This document shows positions 45,563 to 56,600 of a stretch of DNA of 64,000 bases, piece by piece. The stretch is from Siphonodentalium dalli (lineage: Eukaryota > Mollusca > Scaphopoda > Gadilida > Siphonodentaliidae): NCBI GenBank assembly GCA_032622095.1, contig CP136063.1, positions 80,393,980 through 80,457,979 on the forward strand, in the 5' to 3' direction. The notes beneath the pieces are model-generated. The model was not told the origin of the DNA and did not search any database. It saw nothing but the letters and a program-made list of their open reading frames with translations. How positions within the stretch are numbered: position 1 is the first letter of the stretch; each line of letters begins with the position of its first letter. The position numbers were made by a program, and so were the translations under genes.

Positions 45563-46552
45563 CAGTGAAACCTCTACATATTATCGGACCCTCTACAATC
45601 CGAATCCCTCCTCAATCCGAATGAATTGTCTGGTCCCGAATTCGCCCAAGTGCATTCTCACTAAAAATTACCCCTAAAATCCGGAACCTCTATATTCCGA
45701 ATACCGGACAGGTTTGTTAGTCCATAATTAAGCAAACACTTGATTATTACCTCTGAATACCGGACGAGATCAGTCGAGACGAGACGATAGTGCGTAATGG
45801 TATAGTAATTACATACTAGTTATTGTGTTGAGTTAATTGGGCTCTGTTTTTACAACCATTGTCAAAACACTAAATTGCATAGTCAGCATAACAGTTTGAA
45901 TCTTCCACAATGACTGAGCCCTCACGAAAACGACATCGAACAGAGTTAACTCTAGACCAGAAAGTAAAAGTTATTAAAGATCTCAGCTCAACGTCTAAGC
46001 CGACATACAAAGAACTAAGTGTTAAGTATGGCATCGGCAAGTCAACGATCGGCGACATTTTCAAGAACCGAGAAAAGATAATGCAACTTCACGATGACAA
46101 CATCACCAGCAAAAGAAAAAGAGCAACGACCAATCAGAAATACGAAGAGGTGAACAAGCTGATATGGGAATGGTTCAAGCGTGCAAGCTAAAGATGACAG
46201 ATATCTACTGGTCGTCATGTAACTGAAATCCATGACAGAAGCGATGATCGTGAAGTTGGCATGCGCCCATACTCAATCAACATTGGATAGTCTGACTAGT
46301 TGTACTCAGCATAGACACAAATCATGTTCTATATATGTTTTATATAATTTGTTATGTTTGTCTGTATTATATTTGGTTCTCATAATTATTCAATAAATTC
46401 TATTTAATCAATAATGCAGTCTTGGTCATTCTTGGTATTAAACGGCGGCAATATATCACCGATGGTGACGCGATTTTCTATAAACCGAACACCTCTCTAA
46501 ACCGAATGGAAGGGCCGGTCCAAAGGGTGTTCGGTTTAGAGAGGTTTTACTG
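45563..46552 (+). mobile_element. pogo/Tigger-like non-autonomous element (990 bp)
   Basis: TA flanks both ends (45561-45562 and 46553-46554). The ends CAGTGAAACCTCTAC and, inverted, CAGTAAAACCTCTCTAAAC belong to the CAGTnnAACCTC class typical of pogo/Tigger elements. Subterminal tccgaat motifs repeat inside the left end, and a second small inverted pair (ccgaacacctctctaaaccg / cggtttagagagg) sits at the right end. An intact 93-codon frame encodes only the DNA-binding part of the transposase. Confidence 0.9.
45910..46191 (+). CDS. CENP-B-type helix-turn-helix protein of the pogo-like element (catalytic domain absent)
   Basis: The 93-residue frame starts MTEPSRKRHRTELTLDQKVK. It contains a full N-terminal CENP-B/pogo helix-turn-helix: ELTLDQKVKVIKDLSS, then TYKELSVKYGIGKSTIGDIF and KNREKI. 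This domain binds the transposon ends in pogo-type transposases and the CENP-B box in CENP-B. The protein stops at EVNKLIWEWFKRAS, inside the start of the second (HTH_CENPB) domain, so the DDE catalytic domain is gone through an internal deletion. The frame is free of stops and could be translated, but expression is unknown. If made, it could act as a competitor for transposon ends (inference). Upstream, a possible promoter was not identified. Confidence 0.75.
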   Translation: MTEPSRKRHRTELTLDQKVKVIKDLSSTSKPTYKELSVKYGIGKSTIGDIFKNREKIMQLHDDNITSKRKRATTNQKYEEVNKLIWEWFKRAS

Positions 46553-46683
46553 TATATATCATTATTATTTATATGAGATTTGTTCTATTGAAGACACAAA
46601 ACTCGCAAAGGCTACGATAGAACCAAAAAATGGCAGCAGTTTTAAATTTGATATAAGCTAGCTAGGGCATTGGGTGCGTTAAT

Positions 46684-46800
46684 TGTGTGTGTGTGTTGGT
46701 GTGTGCGTGAGAGGGTGTGTGTGTGAGAGATAGAGAGGGTGTGTGTAGGTGTGTGTGGGCCGAGAGGGTGTGTGTGGGAGAGGGTGTGTGTATGTTGGGG
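46684..46800. repeat. GT-rich microsatellite
   Basis: Irregular (GT)n with gagag interruptions and a G-run at about 46797-46808. Open frames across it are low-complexity artefacts. Confidence 0.85.
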
Positions 46801-46926
46801 GGGGGGGGTACGTGGGTGGAGAAGCACGTTATACAAGTACATGACTGTGACTGAGATGCTATATAATGTTATGTGCGTCATTTTATATCTTGCCAACGGC
46901 CATCACTTTCCTATACTACTTTAAAA

Positions 46927-47377
46927 GAGGCCCCCATATGCACCCCCACCCCCCTGCATGGAATATGGAATACCAATTAACACAGAGGGTGGAATACGGA
47001 ATACCAGTTAACAGCCATATGTCTCATATCGTATTTGGTTAATAATTCTTTACGAAACACTTCAATGTCTTCCACTTCTTTTAGAAATAATGGGAAACTT
47101 TTCTTCTCGGGGCGTGTTGGAGATAATGTCACGGACGCCGGTCATCCCGCAGACGGCGCAGTGTCCACGTGTAAAATGATCTAAAATGACGACGATCGAC
47201 GATCTGTATGTCAAACCGTGAATTTATTGTGACAAAAATTGCATTTATATTTATTATCATAATTTTTTGGAAGGTCGGCGTACGAATACCGAATACCGCC
47301 TAACAGAGGGGCCGGAATACGGCGTACCTCATAACAGGGCATGGAATACGGCGTACGAAAAGGGGGGTGGGGGCCTC
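46927..47377. mobile_element. MITE with GAGGCCCCCA ends and TTAAAA flanks
   Basis: TTAAAA lies at 46921-46926 and 47378-47383. The ends GAGGCCCCCA and TGGGGGCCTC are inverted, followed by short C/G-rich tracts. Subterminal repeats ggaatacggaataccag / gaataccgaataccgc / ggaatacggcgtac recur near both ends. A TTAA-type target fits, but the superfamily is uncertain. Confidence 0.65.
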
Positions 47378-48904
47378 TTAAAAGGTTTAAGCCTATTTAA
47401 AAAAAAAAATTAATGCATGAGATGAATGTGCATTATAAACTTGTGAATGTGCATGAAGAAGTTGTGTTTAAATATATTTATAACCTATACCATAAGGAAA
47501 GAAGCATCGATTGTTCGAGTCTGGCTGTCACTGGCATTTTGTGTGATTCGATCATGCAACGTGGAATCGGGTCAAGTGGAAATTAACGCACGGGGTATTC
47601 TATCACTCAAAATCATTCAAATGTGATCAAACTCCATTTGTGTATCAGGCATAGTGAATATAAATAGAACTGGTTTTCCTGGTAACTTCTATATTTAGTC
47701 TCACCACGGGCTCGGCAATCGAACACAACCGGGGGGGGGGGGGGTACTAAACAACGAACACAAACGATCATAAACGAACACAGGTCTAAAATCGGAATAG
47801 AAGGGTGAAATTTGGTTTGTGGGTGCGCGACTGCGCGTGGCTCTATTCTATGTGTATGTGGGTTATTTCCAACTTTGATGACTTATTTTTTGAGTTATTA
47901 GCATTATTTGAATACTAGTTACACGGACCCCTGATAACTAGTCTTACAAAAAAAACAAACACAGAGGTTCCTATGTCGCTGTCAACTTACTCAACAGGTA
48001 CTTAGATCACACTGAGATAATCTGTCCAAAAGGAACAAAGACCTACAAACCAGTAGTTAGATAGATAGATAATTTGTTAATGGCTAAGACAGGGGGGGGT
48101 CTGGGAAAAAATTGCACATATAGGGCCCAAAAAGTTTTTTTCCGACCTCGAGACCCACCACCCCATTTTTGCAAAAAAAATATTTTTTTCCTCCAAAATT
48201 TTGGGGACCCACCACCCGTTTCTCATGTTTTTTATCGAAATTTCAGATGTTTTTTTTAGCCGTTCTTCAATAACTGTGTTAACTGCCTTGCTAATTGGTA
48301 AACACAGATCAGAAAAACGAAAAATATACTGTATTTCCATGTGTTTCCTGGTGTGTTCAGTATCTAACAACAATACGCCTATTAATTAAGCATTGTGTAG
48401 GTACACTATATGTCACAATTTGCCCTAGACCCCATTATAGCCTTAATATATCAAGTGTGTTGTGTCTGACAGAGAACACTGACCAGTGTAAATAATGGTA
48501 AACGGGTCAGGGGTTCCACAATTATATGTGCATGATCAAAGAACTCTTTAGTCTTATCCAACGGGATGGGGAATTATTTTTGGTTATGTATATTCATACA
48601 CATAGATATATGGTTATTATATTGCCCGATATTAGTCGGCGGGTATATAGTTGACGTCTAGAGCCGTCTGTCCGTACAAACATTTTGAATGTTAACTCAA
48701 GTGTCAGTTGTCATATTTGATGCCCTGTGGCATGGTGACGGACCAGAAATGGGGGACGAATATGCATAATATCGCGGGTTGTGGCCACCAATGCCTACCA
48801 GAGTTATGGGCCCTGTTCGACTTTATGAAATTCAGTCCATACAAAGTTTTTGCAATATAAGTTAAGTGTCGGTTGTCAAATTTTGATGTGGTTTGGTATG
48901 GCGG
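47378..48904. other. Non-coding; G-rich patches and degraded repeats
   Basis: A G-run near 47732-47744 and another at about 48092-48099 are seen. 48100-48240 has two cgaga/ggga-cccaccacccc segments (gacccaccaccccattttt, gacccaccacccgtttc). 48640-48880 is a diverged 'gtctgtccg … gagttatgggccct' repeat. No exon was found. Confidence 0.4.
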
Positions 48905-49985
48905 TCGGCGGACGACTGTCTGTTGTACAGAAAAATTGAATCAGCAGCAGACCAGGTACAGCTACGAGAAGATCTTGAAACACTAGAAACCTGGGAACAT
49001 ATAAATGGCAAATGGAATTCCACCCCACAAAGTGCCAAGTTCTGCAGGTCACTACAAAAATAAAGCCACTTCAATCAATCTACACCATCCATAACCACAA
49101 GCTTGAAACAGTTGAATCGGCAAAATATCTGGGAGTGACCACCAGCAACAACTTAAAATGGAATACGCACATCAGCCAAACGGTAAAGAAAGCAAACAGC
49201 ACCTGTGCTTTTCTACGGCGTAACATCGGCAACTAGTTGCAAATCAGAAGTGAAAAACAAATGCTATGTACAAGGCCATGGTACGACAATTGACTGATTA
49301 TGCAGCAAGCGTGTGGAACCACATACAAAAGCAAACATCGACGATCTGGAGAAAGTACAAAACAGGGCAGCTAGGTGGATGGCAAATGACTACAACTGGA
49401 AGAGTGACATCCACGCCATAAAGAAGAAGATGAGATGGGAATCACTGGAAAGTCGCAGATACATAGCAGACATGGTGATGTTCCATCGAGTAGTGTATGG
49501 CTCCGTTGATATTCCAGCAGACAATTACATCAGAAAGACAATTATAACAGCCAACACGAGAGGCCACCAGCAAAAGTACCATCTAACGTTTGCGGGGGTA
49601 GATGTCTACAAATTTTCATACTTCCCTGGGACAATAAAGTTTTGGAATGCTGTGGAAGTGGAGCAACGCACCACCAGAGACGAGAAGCTCTTCAAGACCA
49701 TGCTTTCATTCTACTCCACTCCAAAAATGAAACATCCGAAAGCAGAGAGACCAAAACAACATGTAAATAACTACTTCACTGTAAATATGTGCACTTCCGA
49801 CTCCGAGTACGTACGGTGCGATAATACGCAAAATTGCGGTAAATGCACCTTATCAGAAGAAGAAGAAGAAATAAGTGCATTACTTGATTTAAATGATGCA
49901 ACATTTTGCTGGAGCCATTCTCATCCATTGACTTCAAGGAGAACAAGCTCTGTCCATCGCTCCGCCGAGGGCTGAGTTTGCTACA
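48905..49985 (+). pseudogene. Non-LTR retrotransposon, 3' part of reverse transcriptase ORF, decayed
   Basis: The segment begins at the catalytic DD (DDCLLYRKIESAADQVQLRE) and, after a frameshift near 49000, continues WQMEFHPTKCQVLQV … KYLGVTTSNNLKWNTHI … KKANSTCAFLRRNI. After a further break near 49240-49310 it reads NIDDLEKVQNRAARWMANDY, KKKMRWESLESRRYIADMVM and on to a long C-terminus ending around 49970. The order and motifs are those of CR1/L2/Jockey-type LINE C-termini. Several frameshifts make it inactive. A gaagaagaagaag tract lies at about 49855-49870. The 5' two thirds is absent (5' truncation is usual for LINEs). Confidence 0.85.
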
Positions 49986-50165
49986 TCTAATGTTGGGTAT
50001 TCTTGAATGTCAGTGGGTGGATTTGTCTTCAACGAATGATTGCATATGCAAATATACAATAACATATAGATGTACCGGTCATTGCTAAAACTGTGACAAT
50101 TGTCAGCTCACAAGAGCAAGCTCTACCGAAAGAGCAATGTGTTATGTATAATATACACATAAGCT

Positions 50166-50182
50166 CGATAAAAAGAGCAGTG

Positions 50183-50225
<43 letters not shown>
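50166..50225. repeat. (AT)n microsatellite
   Basis: About 28 uninterrupted AT units. It lies just before the CGCGATCG-rich palindromes and the satellite array. Confidence 0.95.
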
Positions 50226-50226
<1 letters not shown>

Positions 50227-50290
50227 GCGTACCGCGATCGCGCCCCGCGATCGCGATCGTAAATCGCGATCAGATCGTATATACCCACCG
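50226..50290. repeat. CGCGATCG-rich palindromic patch
   Basis: The octamer CGCGATCG and close forms (GCGATCGC, TCGCGATC) recur several times within ~55 bp, giving overlapping self-complementary sequence. Another gcgatcgcg is at about 50524. Confidence 0.75.
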
Positions 50291-50299
50291 ACATCATAA

Positions 50300-50640
50300 A
50301 TATGTCATTGTGGTCAGCGCACCAGTGGTAATTAAAATAACACCCTACAGAGCCCAGACTTATCAGAACGAGCTCAGCACTAGTCCCGACATTAGCCTTG
50401 ACCTTGACCTCGCTCATATATGCTCATATAGGCATGTTTCTGGACCTCGACCGATCCGACTAAAATTTAATATGTAGGCATACTTTGATCCCGGGAACAA
50501 TACGGGTGGGTCAAATTTCACATGCGATCGCGTCCTTGACCTTGACCTCTCTCATATATGCTCATCTAGGCATGTTTCTGGACCTTGACCGATCCCACTC
50601 AAATTTGGTATATATGCCTACTTTGATCCCGGGAACAATT
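50300..50640. repeat. Degraded left edge of the satellite array with a 138-bp tandem duplication
   Basis: 50305-50395 (gtcattgtggtcagcgcacc … gctcagcactagtcccgaca) is a diverged version of the monomer junction. Then a unit beginning ccttgaccttgacctc at 50396 recurs at 50534 (period 138), each with gctcat(a/c)taggcatgtttctgga and tttgatcccgggaacaa. The second unit runs directly into monomer sequence at about 50640. Confidence 0.75.
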
Positions 50641-53600
50641 AGTTGATGCATATGTGTAGACAGTGTGACCACTGGTAGTGGAAACCACCCCACGCAGTTG
50701 AAATTTGGTAAAAACAGGTCATCACGGACTTCAATACGTCTATGTACAAACCGAACATTATCGCTATTATGGCCCGTTTTTAGGGCTCCAGGACACCACA
50801 CACGCATAACCCACGAACATAACAGGCATGTCATTGTGGTCAACACATCATCCCTATTTACAATTTAACCCCACGCAGCTGGATTTCTAGAGCACGAGGT
50901 CAGCACGGGTCCCGACATATTCGTCGTGATTTCATATAAATTGGCATTTCTACCTAATTTCGAGGTACCAGGACACTCTACAGAGATAACCCTCCACATT
51001 AGTTGATTCATATGTGTAGACAGTGTGACCGCTGGTAGTGTAAAGCCGCCCCACGCAGTTGAAATTTGGTAAAAACAGGTCATCACGGACTTCAATACGT
51101 CTATGTACAAACCGAACATTATCGCTATTATGGCCCGTTTTTAGGGCTCCAGGACACCACACACGCATAACCCACGAACATAACAGGCATGTCATTGTGG
51201 TCAACACATCATCCCTATTTACAATTTAACCCCACGCAGCTGGATTTCTAGAGCACGAGGTCAGCACGGGTCCCGACATATTCGTCGTGATTTCATATAA
51301 ATTGGCATTTCTACCTAATTTCGAGGTACCAGGACACTCTACAGAGATAACCCTCCACATTAGTTGTTTCATATGTGTAGACAGTGTGACCGCTGGTAGT
51401 GTAAAGCCGCCCCACGCAGTTGAAATTTGGTAAAAACAGGTCATCACGGACTTCAATACGTCTATGTACAAACCGAACATTATCGCTATATTATGGCCCG
51501 TTTTTAGGGCTCCAGGACACCACACACGCATAACCCACGAACATATCAGGCATGTCATTGTGGTCAACACATCATCCCTATTTACAATTTAACCCCACGC
51601 AGCTGGATTTCTAGAGCACGAGGTCAGCACGGGTCCCGACATATTCGTCGTGATTTCATATAAATTGGCATTTCTACCTAATTTCGAGGTACCAGGACAC
51701 TCTACAGAGATATCCCTCCACATTAGTTGATGCATATGTGTAGAGAGTGTGACCGCTGGTAGTGGAAAACCACCCCACGCAGTTGAAATTTGGTAAAAAC
51801 AGGTCATCACGGACTTCAATACGTCTATGTACAAACCGAACATTATCGCTATTATGGCCCGTTTTTAGGGCTCCAGGACACCACACACGCATAACCCACG
51901 AACATAACAGGCATGTCATTGTGGTCAACACATCATCCCTATTTACAATTTAACCCCACGCAGCTGGATTTCTAGAGCACGAGGTCAGCACGGGTCCCGA
52001 CATATTCGTCGTGATTTCATATAAATTGGCATTTCTACCTAATTTCGAGGTACCAGGACACTCTACAGAGATAACCCTCCACATTAGTTGATTCATATGT
52101 GTAGACAGTGTGACCGCTGGTAGTGTAAAGCCGCCCCACGCAGTTGAAATTTGGTAAAAACAGGTCATCACGGACTTCAATACGTCTATGTACAAACCGA
52201 ACATTATCGCTATTATGGCCCGTTTTTAGGGCTCCAGGACACCACACACGCATAACCCACGAACATAACAGGCATGTCATTGTGGTCAACACATCATCCC
52301 TATTTACAATTTAACCCCACGCAGCTGGATTTCTAGAGCACGAGGTCAGCACGGGTCCCGACATATTCGTCGTGATTTCATATAAATTGGCATTTCTACC
52401 TAATTTCGAGGTACCAGGACACTCTACAGAGATAACCCTCCACATTAGTTGATTCATATGCGTAGACAGTGTGACCGCCGGTAGTGTAAAGCCGCCCCAC
52501 GCAGTTGAAATTTGGTAAAAACAGGTCATCACGGACTTCAATACGTCTATGTACAAACCGAACATTATCGCTATATTATGGCCCGTTTTTAGGGCTCCAG
52601 GACACCACACACGCATAACCCACGAACATATCAGGCATGTCATTGTGGTCAACACATCATCCCTATTTACAATTTAACCCCACGCAGCTGGATTTCTAGA
52701 GCACGAGGTCAGCACGGGTCCCGACATATTCGTCGTGATTTCATATAAATTGGCATTTCTACCTAATTTCGAGGTACCAGGACACTCTACAGAGATATCC
52801 CTCCACATTAGTTGATGCATATGTGTAGAGAGTGTGACCGCTGGTAGTGGAAAACCACCCCACGCAGTTGAAATTTGGTAAAAACAGGTCATCACGGACT
52901 TCAATACGTCTATGTACAAACCGAACATTATCGCTAGTATGGCCCGTTTTTAGGGCTCCAGGACACCACACACGCATAACCCACGAACATAACAGGCATG
53001 TCATTGTGGTCAACACATCATCCCTATTTACAATTTAGCCCCACGCAGCTGGATTTCTAGAGCACGAGGTCAGCACGGGTCCCGACATATTCGTCGTGAT
53101 TTCATATAAATTGGCATTTCTACCTAATTTCGAGGTACCAGGACACTCTACAGAGATAACCCTCCACATTAGTTGATTCATATGTGTAGACAGTGTGACC
53201 GCTGGTAGTGTAAAGCCGCCCCACGCAGTTGAAATTTGGTAAAAACAGGTCATCACGGACTTCAATACGTCTATGTACAAACCGAACATTATCGCTATAT
53301 TATGGCTCGTTTTTAGGGCTCCAGGACACCACGCACGCATAACCCACGAACATATCAGGCATGTCATTGTGGTCAACACATCATCCCTATTTACAATTTA
53401 ACCCCACGCAGCTGGATTTCTAGAGCACGAGGTCAGCACGGGTCCCGACATATTCGTCGTGATTTCATATAAATTGGCATTTCTACCTAATTTCGAGGTA
53501 CCAGGACACTCTACAGAGATATCCCTCCACATTAGTTGATGCATATGTGTAGAGAGTGTGACCGCTGGTAGTGGAAAACCATCCCACGCAGTTGAAATTT

Positions 53601-56600
53601 GGTAAAAACAGGTCATCACGGACTTCAATACGTCTATGTACAAACCGAACATTATCGCTAGTATGGCCCGTTTTTAGGGCTCCAGGACACCACACACGCA
53701 TAACCCACGAACATAACAGGCATGTCATTGTGGTCAACACATCATCCCTATTTACAATTTAACCCCACGCAGCTGGATTTCTAGAGCACGAGGTCAGCAC
53801 GGGTCCCGACATATTCGTCGTGATTTCATATAAATTGGCATTTCTACCTAATTTCGAGGTACCAGGACACTCTACAGAGATAACCCTCCACATTAGTTGA
53901 TTCATATGTGTAGACAGTGTGACCGCTGGTAGTGTAAAGCCGCCCCACGCAGTTGAAATTTGGTAAAAACAGGTCATCACGGACTTCAATACGTCTATGT
54001 ACAAACCGAACATTATCGCTATATTATGGCCCGTTTTTAGGGCTCAAGGACACCACGCACGCATAACCCACGAACATATCAGGCATGTCATTGTGGTCAA
54101 CACATCATCCCTATTTACAATTTAACCCCACGCAGCTGGATTTCTAGAGCACGAGGTCAGCACGGGTCCCGACATATTCGTCGTGATTTCATATAAATTG
54201 GCATTTCTACCTAATTTCGAGGTACCAGGACACTCTACAGAGATATCCCTCCACATTAGTTGATGCATATGTGTAGAGAGTGTGACCGCTGGTAGTGGAA
54301 AACCACCCCACGCAGTTGAAATTTGGTAAAAACAGGTCATCACGGACTTCAATACGTCTATGTACAAACCGAACATTATCGCTAGTATGGCCCGTTTTTA
54401 GGGCTCCAGGACACCACACACGCATAACCCACGAACATAACAGGCATGTCATTGTGGTCAACACATCATCCCTATTTACAATTTAACCCCACGCAGCTGG
54501 ATTTCTAGAGCACGAGGTCAGCACGGGTCCCGACATATTCGTCGTGATTTCATATAAATTGGCATTTCTACCTAATTTCGAGGTACCAGGACACTCTACA
54601 GAGATAACCCTCCACATTAGTTGATTCATATGTGTAGACAGTGTGACCGCTGGTAGTGTAAAGCCGCCCCACGAAGTTGAAATTTGGTAAAAACAGGTCA
54701 TCACGGACTTCAATACGTCTATGTACAAACCGAACATTATCGCTATATTATGGCTCGTTTTTAGGGCTCCAGGACACCACGCACGCATAACCCACGAACA
54801 TATCAGGCATGTCATTGTGGTCAACACATCATCCCTATTTACAATTTAACCCCACGCAGCTGGATTTCTAGAGCACGAGGTCAGCACGGGTCCCGACATA
54901 TTCGTCGTGATTTCATATAAATTGGCATTTCTACCTAATTTCGAGGTACCAGGACACTCTACAGAGATATCCCTCCACATTAGTTGATGCATATGTGTAG
55001 AGAGTGTGACCGCTGGTAGTGGAAAACCACCCCACGCAGTTGAAATTTGGTAAAAACAGGTCATCACGGACTTCAATACGTCTATGTACAAACCGAACAT
55101 TATCGCTATTATGGCCCGTTTTTAGGGCTCCAGGACACCACACACGCATAACCCACGAACATAACAGGCATGTCATTGTGGTCAACACATCATCCCTATT
55201 TACAATTTAACCCCACGCAGCTGGATTTCTAGAGCACGAGGTCAGCACGGGTCCCGACATATTCGTCGTGATTTCATATAAATTGGCATTTCTACCTAAT
55301 TTCGAGGTACCAGGACACTCTACAGAGATAACCCTCCACATTAGTTGATTCATATGTGTAGACAGTGTGACCGCTGGTAGTGTAAAGCCGCCCCACGCAG
55401 TTGAAATTTGGTAAAAACAGGTCATCACGGACTTCAATACGTCTATGTACAAACCGAACATTATCGCTATTATGGCCCGTTTTTAGGGCTCCAGGACACC
55501 ACACACGCATAACCCACGAACATAACAGGCATGTCATTGTGGTCAACACATCATCCCTATTTACAATTTAACCCCACGCAGCTGGATTTCTAGAGCACGA
55601 GGTCAGCACGGGTCCCGACATATTCGTCGTGATTTCATATAAATTGGCATTTCTACCTAATTTCGAGGTACCAGGACACTCTACAGAGATAACCCTCCAC
55701 ATTAGTTGATTCATATGCGTAGACAGTGTGACCGCCGGTAGTGTAAAGCCGCCCCACGCAGTTGAAATTTGGTAAAAACAGGTCATCACGGACTTCAATA
55801 CGTCTATGTACAAACCGAACATTATCGCTATATTATGGCCCGTTTTTAGGGCTCCAGGACACCACACACGCATAACCCACGAACATATCAGGCATGTCAT
55901 TGTGGTCAACACATCATCCCTATTTACAATTTAACCCCACGCAGCTGGATTTCTAGAGCACGAGGTCAGCACGGGTCCCGACATATTCGTCGTGATTTCA
56001 TATAAATTGGCATTTCTACCTAATTTCGAGGTACCAGGACACTCTACAGAGATATCCCTCCACATTAGTTGATGCATATGTGTAGAGAGTGTGACCGCTG
56101 GTAGTGGAAAACCACCCCACGCAGTTGAAATTTGGTAAAAACAGGTCATCACGGACTTCAATACGTCTATGTACAAACCGAACATTATCGCTAGTATGGC
56201 CCGTTTTTAGGGCTCCAGGACACCACACACGCATAACCCACGAACATAACAGGCATGTCATTGTGGTCAACACATCATCCCTATTTACAATTTAGCCCCA
56301 CGCAGCTGGATTTCTAGAGCACGAGGTCAGCACGGGTCCCGACATATTCGTCGTGATTTCATATAAATTGGCATTTCTACCTAATTTCGAGGTACCAGGA
56401 CACTCTACAGAGATAACCCTCCACATTAGTTGATTCATATGTGTAGACAGTGTGACCGCTGGTAGTGTAAAGCCGCCCCACGCAGTTGAAATTTGGTAAA
56501 AACAGGTCATCACGGACTTCAATACGTCTATGTACAAACCGAACATTATCGCTATATTATGGCTCGTTTTTAGGGCTCCAGGACACCACGCACGCATAAC

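Noticed and set aside
46642-46924. Frames of 61-84 codons through the GT-rich tract
   Set aside because: They are low-complexity translations of a microsatellite (HTHT/VCVG runs).
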